Source: an uncultured Lysobacteraceae bacterium (lineage in GTDB: Bacteria > Pseudomonadota > Gammaproteobacteria > Xanthomonadales > Xanthomonadaceae). From it: a stretch of DNA of 27,914 bases. The position numbers were made by a program, and so were the translations under genes. The notes under the pieces are model-generated. The model was not told where the DNA came from. It did not search any database and was given only the letters and a program-made list of their open reading frames with translations. Of the stretch, positions 9,464 through 16,267 are shown in pieces. Location: the NCBI GenBank assembly GCA_946482565.1, contig CAMLSB010000010.1:1-27914 (forward strand). The letters are read 5' to 3'. Every line of letters starts with the position of its first letter. Positions within the stretch are counted from its first letter, which is position 1.

Positions 9464-9499
9464 CGATGGGGAGTCGCGCAACGATGGGGAGTCGCGCAA
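9464..9499 (+). repeat. Perfect 18-bp tandem duplication at a gene start
   Basis: The unit CGATGGGGAGTCGCGCAA occurs twice back to back (9464-9481 and 9482-9499). Each copy carries an ATG and a GGGGAG ribosome-site-like sequence. The duplication is 6 codons long, so in-frame starts exist at 9466, 9484 and 9499. Confidence 0.95.
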
Positions 9500-10098
9500 T
9501 GGAGGCAATGCGGTCCATGCACCGGATCCTGGCGGGAGCCCTGATGGTCGGGGTTCTTGTCGCGCCTGCGACGACGCCGGCCGCCGAAGCCCTGCCGCAG
9601 CGGTGCGACACGCAGGTCGAGCCCGGCAAGCAGGCTGCGGCATGCGAATGGCGCAAGACCTGGGGCGACGTCGCCCTCATCGTGGGCACGCCCTATTTCC
9701 AGTACGACGCCGATGCGCCATCGCAAGGCGCGGACTTCGTCTTCGGTTACGAGTGGGATGTTCCCGGCGAATCGCTCCGGAGCTACTGGGGCCGATCGGG
9801 CGACAGGAAGTTCTACAACGGGCGTCTCGAACTGGGTCCGCGTGGCGCGATCCAGATGAAGAACGAAGCGGGTGCCGTCGTCGGAACCGGGCGCGTCGAT
9901 CCCGATGGCGCGACCGCGCTCACCCAGGATGGCAATACCAACCGCATTCTCCTGCAGGCCGACGGCGCGATCGCCAACGCCTGGACGCGGGGAAGCGGTC
10001 GCCACAAGGAATCCGGCACGGTCTACTACTTCCCGGCCACGCGCGAAGGCCGCGCGCTCGCCGCGGCCAGGGCGAGTGCCGGGAGCGGCGAGGGCTGA
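9499..10098 (+). CDS. Secreted protein of unknown function
   Basis: I do not recognise this 199-residue protein. It begins with a Sec-type signal peptide (hydrophobic ILAGALMVGVLVAPATTPAAEA, likely cleavage after residue 29 or so). The mature part has two cysteines (CDTQ and ACEW, about residues 36 and 50) that could form a disulfide, several Trp/Tyr-rich beta-like segments (VGTPYFQYDADAP, FGYEWDVPGESLRSYWGRSGDRKFYNGRLELG) and an Ala-rich tail. The start at 9499 is chosen because GGGGAG lies 7 bases upstream; in-frame ATGs at 9466 and 9484 are created by a tandem duplication. It sits between the GH92 gene and the intron-containing tRNA. It could be part of the mannose locus or of the accessory region; nothing visible decides this. 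Confidence 0.7.
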   Translation: MEAMRSMHRILAGALMVGVLVAPATTPAAEALPQRCDTQVEPGKQAAACEWRKTWGDVALIVGTPYFQYDADAPSQGADFVFGYEWDVPGESLRSYWGRSGDRKFYNGRLELGPRGAIQMKNEAGAVVGTGRVDPDGATALTQDGNTNRILLQADGAIANAWTRGSGRHKESGTVYYFPATREGRALAAARASAGSGEG

Positions 10099-10154
10099 AG
10101 CATCCAGCATCGGCATCGGCATCGGCTGTCTCGCTGGAGGCGACTCCCGACTAT

Positions 10155-10163
10155 TGCTACGAT
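10155..10163 (+). promoter_or_regulatory. Candidate extended -10 promoter of the tRNA gene
   Basis: TGCTACGAT fits TGn-TAnnnT and would start transcription about 5 nt before the tRNA 5' end at 10175. No good -35 hexamer is seen. Confidence 0.35.
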
Positions 10164-10174
10164 GCCCGGGCAAC

Positions 10175-10526
10175 GGGCCTATAGCTCAATTGGTTAGAGC
10201 AGGGGACTCATCAGTAATGGTGCCGCCGCGGCGTAATCCGCGGATGGAATCGGGATGAATTCAGGGAACCCGCAGCGGCGGCCGCGCGCTTCACACGAAG
10301 CACCGGCCGGACGGCGGCGATCCTGAGCCAAGCCGGCGGTACACCGCCGGAAGGTGCAGAGACTACCTGGGGGCTGCAGTGCCCTTGATGACAGGCTAGA
10401 GCGTCCCGTACCCGACCGACCCGCGCCCGGCGCGTGTCGAGGGTGGAGAGATAGTCCGCTCCGGAGGGAAACTTCCGGGTAGAGCGAATCCCTTGGTTCC
10501 AGGTTCGAGTCCTGGTGGGCCCACCA
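10175..10526 (+). tRNA. tRNA-Ile(CAU) interrupted by a group I intron
   Basis: The two exons (10175-10211 and 10487-10526) join into a 77-nt tRNA with encoded CCA. Acceptor arm GGGCCTA/TGGGCCC, D stem GCTC/GAGC, anticodon stem GGGGA/TCCCT with loop CTCATAA, and T stem CCAGG/CCTGG with loop TTCGAGT all pair. The anticodon is CAT; the anticodon-arm and variable-loop pattern resembles the minor isoleucine tRNA whose C34 is changed to lysidine by TilS to read AUA, rather than elongator tRNA-Met. The gene is split after U36, directly 3' of the anticodon. Without removal of the 275-nt insert the tRNA cannot form, so splicing is needed if this is the cell's only AUA-decoding tRNA. Confidence 0.93.
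10212..10486 (+). ncRNA. Group I self-splicing intron (IC3-like) in tRNA-Ile(CAU)
   Basis: The 275-nt insert has the group I hallmarks. P1: exon CAU plus intron CA pairs with UGGUG (10218-10222) around a GUAA tetraloop, placing a U-G wobble (10211-10220) at the 5' splice site. P2: CCGCGG (10226-10231) with CCGCGG (10238-10243). P4: TCAGG (10261-10265) with CCTGA (10322-10326) in the conserved core CCTGAGCCAA-like element. P6a: CCGGCGG/CCGCCGG (10333-10350). The R element GGTGCAGAGACTA pairs through GACTA (10361-10365) with TAGTC (10452-10456) as P7. P9: CCGGAGG/CTTCCGG (10461-10478) closed by a GAAA tetraloop. The last base is G (10486), as required for omega-G. The core words match tRNA introns of cyanobacteria/plastids (Leu UAA) and Azoarcus (Ile CAU). 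No endonuclease ORF is present. Confidence 0.92.
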
Positions 10527-10641
10527 TGCTTCGCAACGGGAACGGAGCGGATGACGAACGAGTAATTCAGGCGGGCGTTCGATCGAAGCATGATGGCGCC
10601 CGACTGACCTGCCATTCTTCGCATCCAGACGGGGGAAAGGA

Positions 10642-12927
10642 ATGACCGATCTTCCGAGGACGCAGTGGGAACTGGTAGCCGACGCAGTGGCCGCGCTGGG
10701 TGGCAAGGCGACCAGGAGCGACGTCTGGGAATTTCTCAGGAAAAGTCTCCCGGATATCCCGTTCAGCACGGTATCGGCTGAACTCAATGCCGTGTCGGTC
10801 AATGCACCGGCGCGGACTTCGTACCACGCCGGCAAGCAGCCGCGGCTGACCGGTTCTGGCAACCGGTACGATCGCTTGTACAAGGTCGGTGTTGGAAACG
10901 GCGCGTACTACGAAGTCTATGATCCGAAAGTGCATGGCGTGTGGGAGATCTATTCAGACCCCTTCGCCACCAGCACCAACAAGACCTCGATCCGCCGTGC
11001 TGACGGAGAGGTCGGCTCAGTCACGGTGACTCTTATCGGCGGGGAACTGAAACCCGGCAACTCCTATTTCCCGATCAAGGCGTTCGACGGGCGGTTCTTT
11101 CCCGAATCGATGGTCCGGTCCAGGGATCCGGATGCACCAGCCAAGCCGGCGCGCTTCACCACCGATGCCGGTACCGAATTCGAGTCGGATATCTATCGCA
11201 ACAGCGCCAACAGCGGCTACCTGTACAACCGCTCTGCAGCCAGGGCGTATTACGCCGCTCGTCCGGCGCAGCCAGGCGACAGGTTGCGCTTCGAGAAGCT
11301 GGCGGAAGGCCAGTACCACATCACCCATCTCCCGGCGGCGGGCGAAGCAGGCGCCGGGGATGGGGAAATCGAAATGGAACCAGCGCGGGAGCGCGATCGC
11401 ATGGTCGTCAATCGGATCCTCTTCGGCCCGCCCGGCACCGGCAAGACCTATCGCACCGTCGACGAGGCGCTGCGAATTCTGGATCCGGAACTACTGGCTT
11501 CGAACGCAGGCGACCGCGCGGCGTTGAAGACGCGCTTCGACGCGCTGTCCCAATCGGGCCATATCCGCTTCGTGACCTTCCACCAGAGCTTCAGCTACGA
11601 GGACTTCGTCGAAGGCATCCGCGCGTCGACCGACGAGGCAACGGGCGCGTTGCGCTATGAAGTGGAAGACGGCGTGTTCAAGCAGGTCTGCGAAGCCGCG
11701 CGCAGCCGGACCGTGCAGGAGGCTGGATCCGGCATCGACGTCGCGGGGCGCCGGGTCTGGAAGCTGTCGCTTGGCGATGCCAATACCGAGCAGCACATCT
11801 TCGACGAATGCATGGAGAAAGGCGTTGCCTTGATGGGGTTCGGCGCCAGCGCGGACCTGTCCGGCGTGGCGACGCGAGCGGACATCTTCGAGCGCCTCAA
11901 GGCTGCAGGCGCCGAGGTGAAGTCCGACGACTTTGCGGTTACGGCGCTGGACCAGTTCGTTCGGCGCATGAAGACCGGCGATCTGGTCGTGGTGTCGCAG
12001 GGGAACCTGAAGTTCCGCGCAATCGGCGAGGTCACCGGTGGTTACATGCATGTGGATCGCGATGGCGCCGACACCTATTCCCAGGCGCGGCCGGTGCGCT
12101 GGTTGCGCCAGTACGAGCCGGCGCGCCCGTACACCGAACTGATGGAAAGCCGCTTCAGCCAGATGACGATCTACGAGCCGTCTACCATCAACAAGGAGCG
12201 CCTGGCCGCGCTGCTGGCACCGGAGCAACCGAGGGAACGCGGGCCCGATCCGCGCGTGCTGATCATCGACGAGATCAATCGCGGCAACGTATCGCGCGTG
12301 TTCGGCGAATTGATCACGCTGATCGAGCCGAGCAAGCGCGAGGGCGCCGCCGAGGCGCTCGAAGTGACGTTGCCCTATTCGAAGGATCGTTTCAGCGTCC
12401 CCTCCAACGTGCATCTGATCGGCACCATGAACACCGCGGACCGCTCGCTGGCCGGCATGGACGTGGCGCTGCGACGCCGCTTCGAATTCGTGGAGATGCT
12501 GCCGGACGCCGCGGCGCTCGAAGGCGTCGTCGTGGCCGGCATCCCGCTCGACGCGCTGCTTTCCACGATGAACCGGCGCATCGAAGTGCTGCTGGGCCGG
12601 GATTACATGCTGGGTCATGCCTATTTCATGGACCTGGACGCCACCTCGCCGCTGCAGGCGCTGGCAGGCGTCTTCCGCCGCCAGGTGCTGCCGCTGCTGC
12701 AGGAGTATTTCTTCGAGGACTGGCAGAAGATCGCCTGGGTGTTCAACGATCACCGCAAGCCCGCGGGGCTTCGGTTCCTCCGGCAGGCAAACGGCGACAT
12801 GGCGGAGATACTGGGCGACGGCATCGAGTTGCCGGGCGAGGGGCGCCTCTGGACGATCAACGCGAGCGCGTTCGACAAGCCGGACGCCTATCTGGCGATC
12901 ATCGAGGCGGCCAAGGTCGACGTGTGA
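10642..12927 (+). CDS. mcrB: McrB-like GTPase of a type IV restriction system, with extra domains
   Basis: This 761-residue AAA+ protein is the motor subunit of an McrBC-type system that cuts modified DNA. Walker A GPPGTGKT (262-269), Walker B LIIDEINRGN (540-549) and the McrB signature MNTADRS (596-602) with ALRRRF following are all intact. The segment before the motor is unusual: residues 1-90 look like a winged-helix module (WELVADAVAALGGKATRSDVWEFL, TVSAELNAVSVN) and residues 94-245 form a second beta-rich domain I cannot name, probably for DNA recognition. Between Walker A and Walker B lies a further domain (about 372-493; WKLSLGDANTEQHIFDECMEKG, GDLVVVSQGNLKFRAIGEV) that resembles EVE/PUA modified-base readers. 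The ATG has a GGGGG-AAAGG purine tract just upstream. Its stop overlaps the mcrC GTG start. Base composition looks less GC-rich than the flanks, suggesting transfer. Confidence 0.92.
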   Translation: MTDLPRTQWELVADAVAALGGKATRSDVWEFLRKSLPDIPFSTVSAELNAVSVNAPARTSYHAGKQPRLTGSGNRYDRLYKVGVGNGAYYEVYDPKVHGVWEIYSDPFATSTNKTSIRRADGEVGSVTVTLIGGELKPGNSYFPIKAFDGRFFPESMVRSRDPDAPAKPARFTTDAGTEFESDIYRNSANSGYLYNRSAARAYYAARPAQPGDRLRFEKLAEGQYHITHLPAAGEAGAGDGEIEMEPARERDRMVVNRILFGPPGTGKTYRTVDEALRILDPELLASNAGDRAALKTRFDALSQSGHIRFVTFHQSFSYEDFVEGIRASTDEATGALRYEVEDGVFKQVCEAARSRTVQEAGSGIDVAGRRVWKLSLGDANTEQHIFDECMEKGVALMGFGASADLSGVATRADIFERLKAAGAEVKSDDFAVTALDQFVRRMKTGDLVVVSQGNLKFRAIGEVTGGYMHVDRDGADTYSQARPVRWLRQYEPARPYTELMESRFSQMTIYEPSTINKERLAALLAPEQPRERGPDPRVLIIDEINRGNVSRVFGELITLIEPSKREGAAEALEVTLPYSKDRFSVPSNVHLIGTMNTADRSLAGMDVALRRRFEFVEMLPDAAALEGVVVAGIPLDALLSTMNRRIEVLLGRDYMLGHAYFMDLDATSPLQALAGVFRRQVLPLLQEYFFEDWQKIAWVFNDHRKPAGLRFLRQANGDMAEILGDGIELPGEGRLWTINASAFDKPDAYLAIIEAAKVDV

Positions 12928-14234
12928 GCCTGGTTACCGTCCGCGAGCACGCGAGGCTGACGGTCGGCCCGGTCGGCGCTGGGAGCCTGGACGAGGCGAG
13001 CATTTCGCAATCCGCGTTCGACTGGCTTTGCCGCGAGGCACAGCGGCATCGGGCCGGCGGCGCACCGCTGGTGCAGGTGGAGGGCCGGAATTGGCTGCGC
13101 CTGGACAATCATGTGGGCGTGCTCGAGTCTCCCTGCGGCACGCGCATCGAGATCCTGCCGAAGCACACGCGGGCCCAGGCCGACATCGCCAGCGCGCGCA
13201 AGGTGCTGGTGCGGATGTTGCGCCATGGCCTGCGCCTGCACGTCCGCGACGCCGGCCCGACTGCGCTGCAGACATTCGACGCACCGGTCAGCGAATGGAT
13301 CATCGGGCAATTCCTGAGCGAACTCGACTTGCTGGTGCGTCGCGGCCTCCGCTTCTACTATCACCAAGTGGAAGAGGAGCTGCGCTTCCTGCGTGGTCGC
13401 CTGCAGGTCGGCCGCCAGATTCGCCAGCCCGCGGGAAGGCAGCACCAGTTCCAGGTCGAGCATCAGGTTTTCGATGCGAACCGCCCGGAGAATCGTCTGC
13501 TCGCCTGCGCGCTCGACAAGGTGGCGCGCATGACGCGCGACCCCGCGAACTGGCGGCGGTCGCACGAACTGCAGCACCAGGTGGCCGAAATCCGGCGTAG
13601 CGATGACGTGGCGGGCGACCTTCGCCGCTGGAGCAGCGACCGGCTGATGAGCCACTACCAGGCCATCAGGCCTTGGTGCGAACTGATCCTCGGCAACCGC
13701 AATCCGATGTCCGCATTGGGCGAATGGACAGGCCGCAGCCTGCTGTTCCCGATGGAAAAGGTCTTCGAATGCTACGTGGAAGCCTGCCTGCGCCGAACCC
13801 TGCCAGCAGGCGCAAAGCTGAGGACACAGGCCGCGAGTCGATTCCTGGGGCGGCAAGGCGAACGACGCGTATTCCAGCTGAGGCCGGACTTCCTCGTCGA
13901 GCACGAGGGTGCCAGCTGGGTGGTCGACGCCAAGTGGAAACTCATCGATGGCACCGATGTCGCCAACAACCATGGCCTGGACCAAGGCGACTTCTACCAG
14001 CTCTTCGCTTACGGGAAGCGATACCTGCCCGCGAATGGAGGCCAGCTCGTCCTCGTGTATCCGGGGTGCGAAACGTTCCGGGAACCGCTGGAGACCTTCG
14101 ATCTCGAGGATGGAATGCGGCTGGATGTAGTTCCGCTGGATCTCGAGACGGGCGGCCTGACTGCCTGGCCGTGCAGGATATCCTCGCCCGCATGTAGGCG
14201 CCGGACATCGCCGGCGCCGGGAGCACGCCCTTGA
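12924..14234 (+). CDS. mcrC: McrC-like endonuclease subunit
   Basis: The 436-residue protein is the nuclease partner of the McrB-like GTPase. The N-terminal half (LPKHTRAQADIASARKVLVRML, RGRLQVGRQI) matches the McrC region that contacts McrB. The C-terminal half holds a PD-(D/E)XK nuclease core: RPDF (Asp322), VVDAKWKL (Asp335, Lys337) and the following DFYQLFAYGKRY helix (Gln359). A GTG start at 12924 overlaps the mcrB stop as GTGA, so translation is coupled. The last 20 or so residues (CRISSPACRRRTSPAPGARP) look unnatural: they run through a palindrome and touch the next gene. In the +1 frame the same DNA would end VQDILARM and stop at 14197, which suggests a one-base loss near 14165-14175. 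The catalytic domain would be unaffected. Confidence 0.9.
   Translation: MSLVTVREHARLTVGPVGAGSLDEASISQSAFDWLCREAQRHRAGGAPLVQVEGRNWLRLDNHVGVLESPCGTRIEILPKHTRAQADIASARKVLVRMLRHGLRLHVRDAGPTALQTFDAPVSEWIIGQFLSELDLLVRRGLRFYYHQVEEELRFLRGRLQVGRQIRQPAGRQHQFQVEHQVFDANRPENRLLACALDKVARMTRDPANWRRSHELQHQVAEIRRSDDVAGDLRRWSSDRLMSHYQAIRPWCELILGNRNPMSALGEWTGRSLLFPMEKVFECYVEACLRRTLPAGAKLRTQAASRFLGRQGERRVFQLRPDFLVEHEGASWVVDAKWKLIDGTDVANNHGLDQGDFYQLFAYGKRYLPANGGQLVLVYPGCETFREPLETFDLEDGMRLDVVPLDLETGGLTAWPCRISSPACRRRTSPAPGARP
14194..14219 (+). repeat. GTAG-headed palindrome at the mcrC end
   Basis: GTAG (14194-14197) is followed by an 8-bp perfect stem GGCGCCGG/CCGGCGCC (14197-14204 with 14211-14218, loop ACATCG). 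It may be a REP-like element or a weak terminator; no T run follows. The TAG would be the stop codon of mcrC in the neighbouring frame. Confidence 0.6.
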
Positions 14235-15424
14235 TGCATCTCGACGCCGTCCAGACTCTAGCCCTCGCGGGACTCGCGCTGTTCCTAGGCTACGCGCTGT
14301 GCCGCGCGATCCCGGTGCTCGGCCGCTACAACCTGCCGCCGCCGGTGATCGGCGGGCTCGTGTTCGCGATCGTCGCGTGGATCGCGCACGGGCAGGGCAC
14401 GACCGTGTTCGACATGGACACGTCGCTGCAGGCGCCGCTGATGATCGCGTTCTTCACCACGATCGGCTTCAACGCCAGCGTCCGCCTGCTGAAGGTGAGC
14501 GGCAGGCAGGTGATGGTGTTCCTCGCGCTGGCCTCGGTGTTCGCGGTTGCGCAGAACCTGCTCGGCATGGCGGTGGCGGTCGGATTCGGGCTGCCTCCGC
14601 TGTTCGGCGTGCTCGCGGGCTCGACCACGCTCACCGGCGGTCCGGCGACGGGCCTGGCGTTCGCGCCGCTGTTCGAGCAGGCCGGCATCCATGGCGCCGA
14701 GTCGGTCGCCGTGGCGGCGGCGATGGGCGGCATCGTGCTCGGCGGCCTGGCAGGCGGGCCGATCAGCACCTGGTTCATCCGCCGCTTCTCGCTGGTGTCC
14801 ACGCGCCCCAACGACCATGTCGCCCCGCCGGAAGACGGCCCCGTCGTCGCGCTCACCGAAGCGCAACGCGAATACGGCGCGCTCAAGAGCATCGTCGCAA
14901 TCCTCGTGGCGATGTGGATCGGCGCGTGGGTCAGCAAGGGCATCTCGTCGACCGGGGTCACGCTGCCCGCGTATGTCGGCGCGATGCTGGTCGGCGCGCT
15001 GGTGCGCAATCTCGATGACGCCACCGGCCGCATCGGCCTGTCGGTGCCGACGATCGAACTGATCGGCAACATCTGCCTCGCGTTGTTCCTCGCGGTCGCG
15101 CTGATGAACCTGAAATTGTGGGAACTTGCGGGGCTCGCGCTGCCGCTGGTCGTCAACCTCGGCCTGCAGCTGCTGATGGTCGCGGCGTTCTGCGTGGTCG
15201 TGTTCCGCAGGATGGGCCGCGACTACGACGCGGCGGTGATGGGCGGCGGCTTCGTCGGCTTCATGCTCGGCACCACCGCCAATGCGATGGCGGTGATGCG
15301 CACCCTGGTCGAACGCTACGGCGCGGCGCCGCGCGCCTTCCTCGTGGCGCCGCTGGTGGGCGCGTTCTTCATCGACTTCACGAACGCGCTGGTGATCACC
15401 GGCTTCATCAACCTCTTCCGCTGA
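14234..15424 (+). CDS. gltS: Sodium/glutamate symporter GltS
   Basis: The 396-residue inner-membrane protein is a GltS-type Na+-coupled glutamate transporter, with about ten hydrophobic helices in two inverted halves. Conserved segments: YNLPPPVIGGLVFAI, MIAFFTTIGFNASVRLLKVSGRQV, the first glycine-rich reentrant loop GVLAGSTTLTGGPATGLAFAP, and the second half AYVGAMLVGALVRNLDD, IGNICLALFLAVALMNLKLWEL and MGGGFVGFMLGTTANAMAVM, the second reentrant loop. Length is normal for the family. The ATG at 14234 is preferred over the TTG one codon upstream. It overlaps the annotated mcrC stop by one base, but a functional link with the restriction genes is unlikely; the overlap may result from an extended mcrC frame. 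No clear Shine-Dalgarno sequence or dedicated promoter was found between the palindrome and the start. Confidence 0.95.
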   Translation: MHLDAVQTLALAGLALFLGYALCRAIPVLGRYNLPPPVIGGLVFAIVAWIAHGQGTTVFDMDTSLQAPLMIAFFTTIGFNASVRLLKVSGRQVMVFLALASVFAVAQNLLGMAVAVGFGLPPLFGVLAGSTTLTGGPATGLAFAPLFEQAGIHGAESVAVAAAMGGIVLGGLAGGPISTWFIRRFSLVSTRPNDHVAPPEDGPVVALTEAQREYGALKSIVAILVAMWIGAWVSKGISSTGVTLPAYVGAMLVGALVRNLDDATGRIGLSVPTIELIGNICLALFLAVALMNLKLWELAGLALPLVVNLGLQLLMVAAFCVVVFRRMGRDYDAAVMGGGFVGFMLGTTANAMAVMRTLVERYGAAPRAFLVAPLVGAFFIDFTNALVITGFINLFR

Positions 15425-15453
15425 AGCGGGGCATCCGGTGCCGCTGGCAATGC

Positions 15454-15482
15454 TTTACACATGTCACCCTGCGGAATAAGGT
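15454..15482 (+). promoter_or_regulatory. Candidate sigma-70 promoter of the lipoprotein gene
   Basis: TTTACA (15454-15459), a 17-bp spacer and TAAGGT (15477-15482) give a reasonable vegetative promoter; transcription would begin near 15489, leaving a leader of about 46 nt. Confidence 0.4.
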
Positions 15483-15534
15483 CAACAGGAGGATGGTGTG
15501 CAGGTCGCAGTCCGCGATCTGATCGGAGTCCGTC

Positions 15535-16260
15535 ATGTCCCTTTCGCTGAAACCCCTTGGGCTGGCCGTCGCGCTGGCCCTGCTGGCCGGGTGCCACCCG
15601 TCGGCGCCCGCCGCCTCGACCGATGCCGCCACCACCCCCGATGCCGCCACCGCGCCGGCGCCGGCTGCGGAATCTCCGGCCCCGGCCGCCGCGACCACCG
15701 CCGCGGATGCCACGCCCGCCCCCGCCGCGCCGCAACTCCAGGCCGCGATGCGCGACCTGTGGCACGGCCACATCGTCCATGCGCGCGACTACGCGCTCGC
15801 CGTGCATGCCGGCGACAAGGCCGCCGCCAAGGCCGCCAACGATGCGGTCGTCGCCAACGCGAAGGACATCAGCAAGGCGGTCGGCGGCTTCTATGGCGAC
15901 GCCGCCGGCGACGGCATGTTCAAGCTGCTCGGCGGCCACTGGGGCGCGGTGAAGGCGATGACCGACACGCGCGCGAAGAACGACAAGGCCGGTGCCGACA
16001 AGGCGATGGCCGACCTCACCGCGAACGCGGGCGAGATCGCGAAATTCCTCGCAGGTGCCAACCCCAACCTGCCGGAAGACACGGTGCGCGGCCTGCTGCT
16101 GGCGCATGGTGCGCACCACTCGCGCCAGATCGACCTGATCGATGCGGGGGACACCGCCGGCGAAGCCACCGAGTGGACGGCGATGCAGGCGCACATGGAC
16201 ATGATCGCCGATGCGCTGGCAGGCGCGATCGCCAAGCAGTTCCCGGACAAGGCGAGCTGA
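15535..16260 (+). CDS. Ala/Pro-rich lipoprotein with conserved helical domain, unknown function
   Basis: The 241-residue protein has a lipoprotein signal with lipobox LLAGC (Cys20), then a 50-residue linker of Ala, Pro and Thr that probably spans to the envelope surface, then a helical domain from about residue 68. The domain contains LWHGHIVHARDYALAVHAGD, NAKDISKAVGGFYG, LLGGHWGAVKAMTDT, NAGEIAKFLAGANPNLPEDTVRGLLLAHGAHHSRQIDLI and MQAHMDMIADALAGAIAKQFPD. The pattern (paired helices, repeated His, NANP-N-P motif, ending in KQFP) resembles a small four-helix family also found in Bacillus that has no assigned role; that is from memory. The His-rich helices could bind metal or haem, which is speculative. 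A GGAG ribosome site lies 6 bases before the ATG. The regulator gene follows 7 bp after its stop. Confidence 0.85.
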   Translation: MSLSLKPLGLAVALALLAGCHPSAPAASTDAATTPDAATAPAPAAESPAPAAATTAADATPAPAAPQLQAAMRDLWHGHIVHARDYALAVHAGDKAAAKAANDAVVANAKDISKAVGGFYGDAAGDGMFKLLGGHWGAVKAMTDTRAKNDKAGADKAMADLTANAGEIAKFLAGANPNLPEDTVRGLLLAHGAHHSRQIDLIDAGDTAGEATEWTAMQAHMDMIADALAGAIAKQFPDKAS

Positions 16261-16267
16261 GGAGCGC

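Noticed and set aside
6796..9498. Upstream extension of the small secreted protein frame to 1100 codons
   Set aside because: The upstream part is Arg-rich out-of-frame reading of GH92; a signal peptide and ribosome site mark the true start near 9499.
7745..9643. 632-codon minus-strand frame opposite GH92
   Set aside because: Antisense shadow; the GH92 strand carries intact family motifs throughout.
10101..10125. Short (GGCATC)n-like repeat before the tRNA
   Set aside because: Only about three units within GC-rich DNA; not enough to call a functional repeat.
10175..10526. Elongator tRNA-Met as identity of the split tRNA
   Set aside because: Anticodon CAU is shared, but the stem pattern GGGGA/TCCCT with TTGGTT variable loop and the acceptor stem fit the minor isoleucine tRNA better; an initiator tRNA is excluded by the A-form D arm and paired first base.
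10194..10883. Small ORFs across the tRNA and intron
   Set aside because: They run through tRNA exons and ribozyme core elements; no LAGLIDADG, GIY-YIG or HNH motif is visible, so no intron endonuclease is called.
14231..14236. TTG at 14231 as the gltS start
   Set aside because: It would add one residue ahead of an ATG; the ATG at 14234 is the simpler choice.
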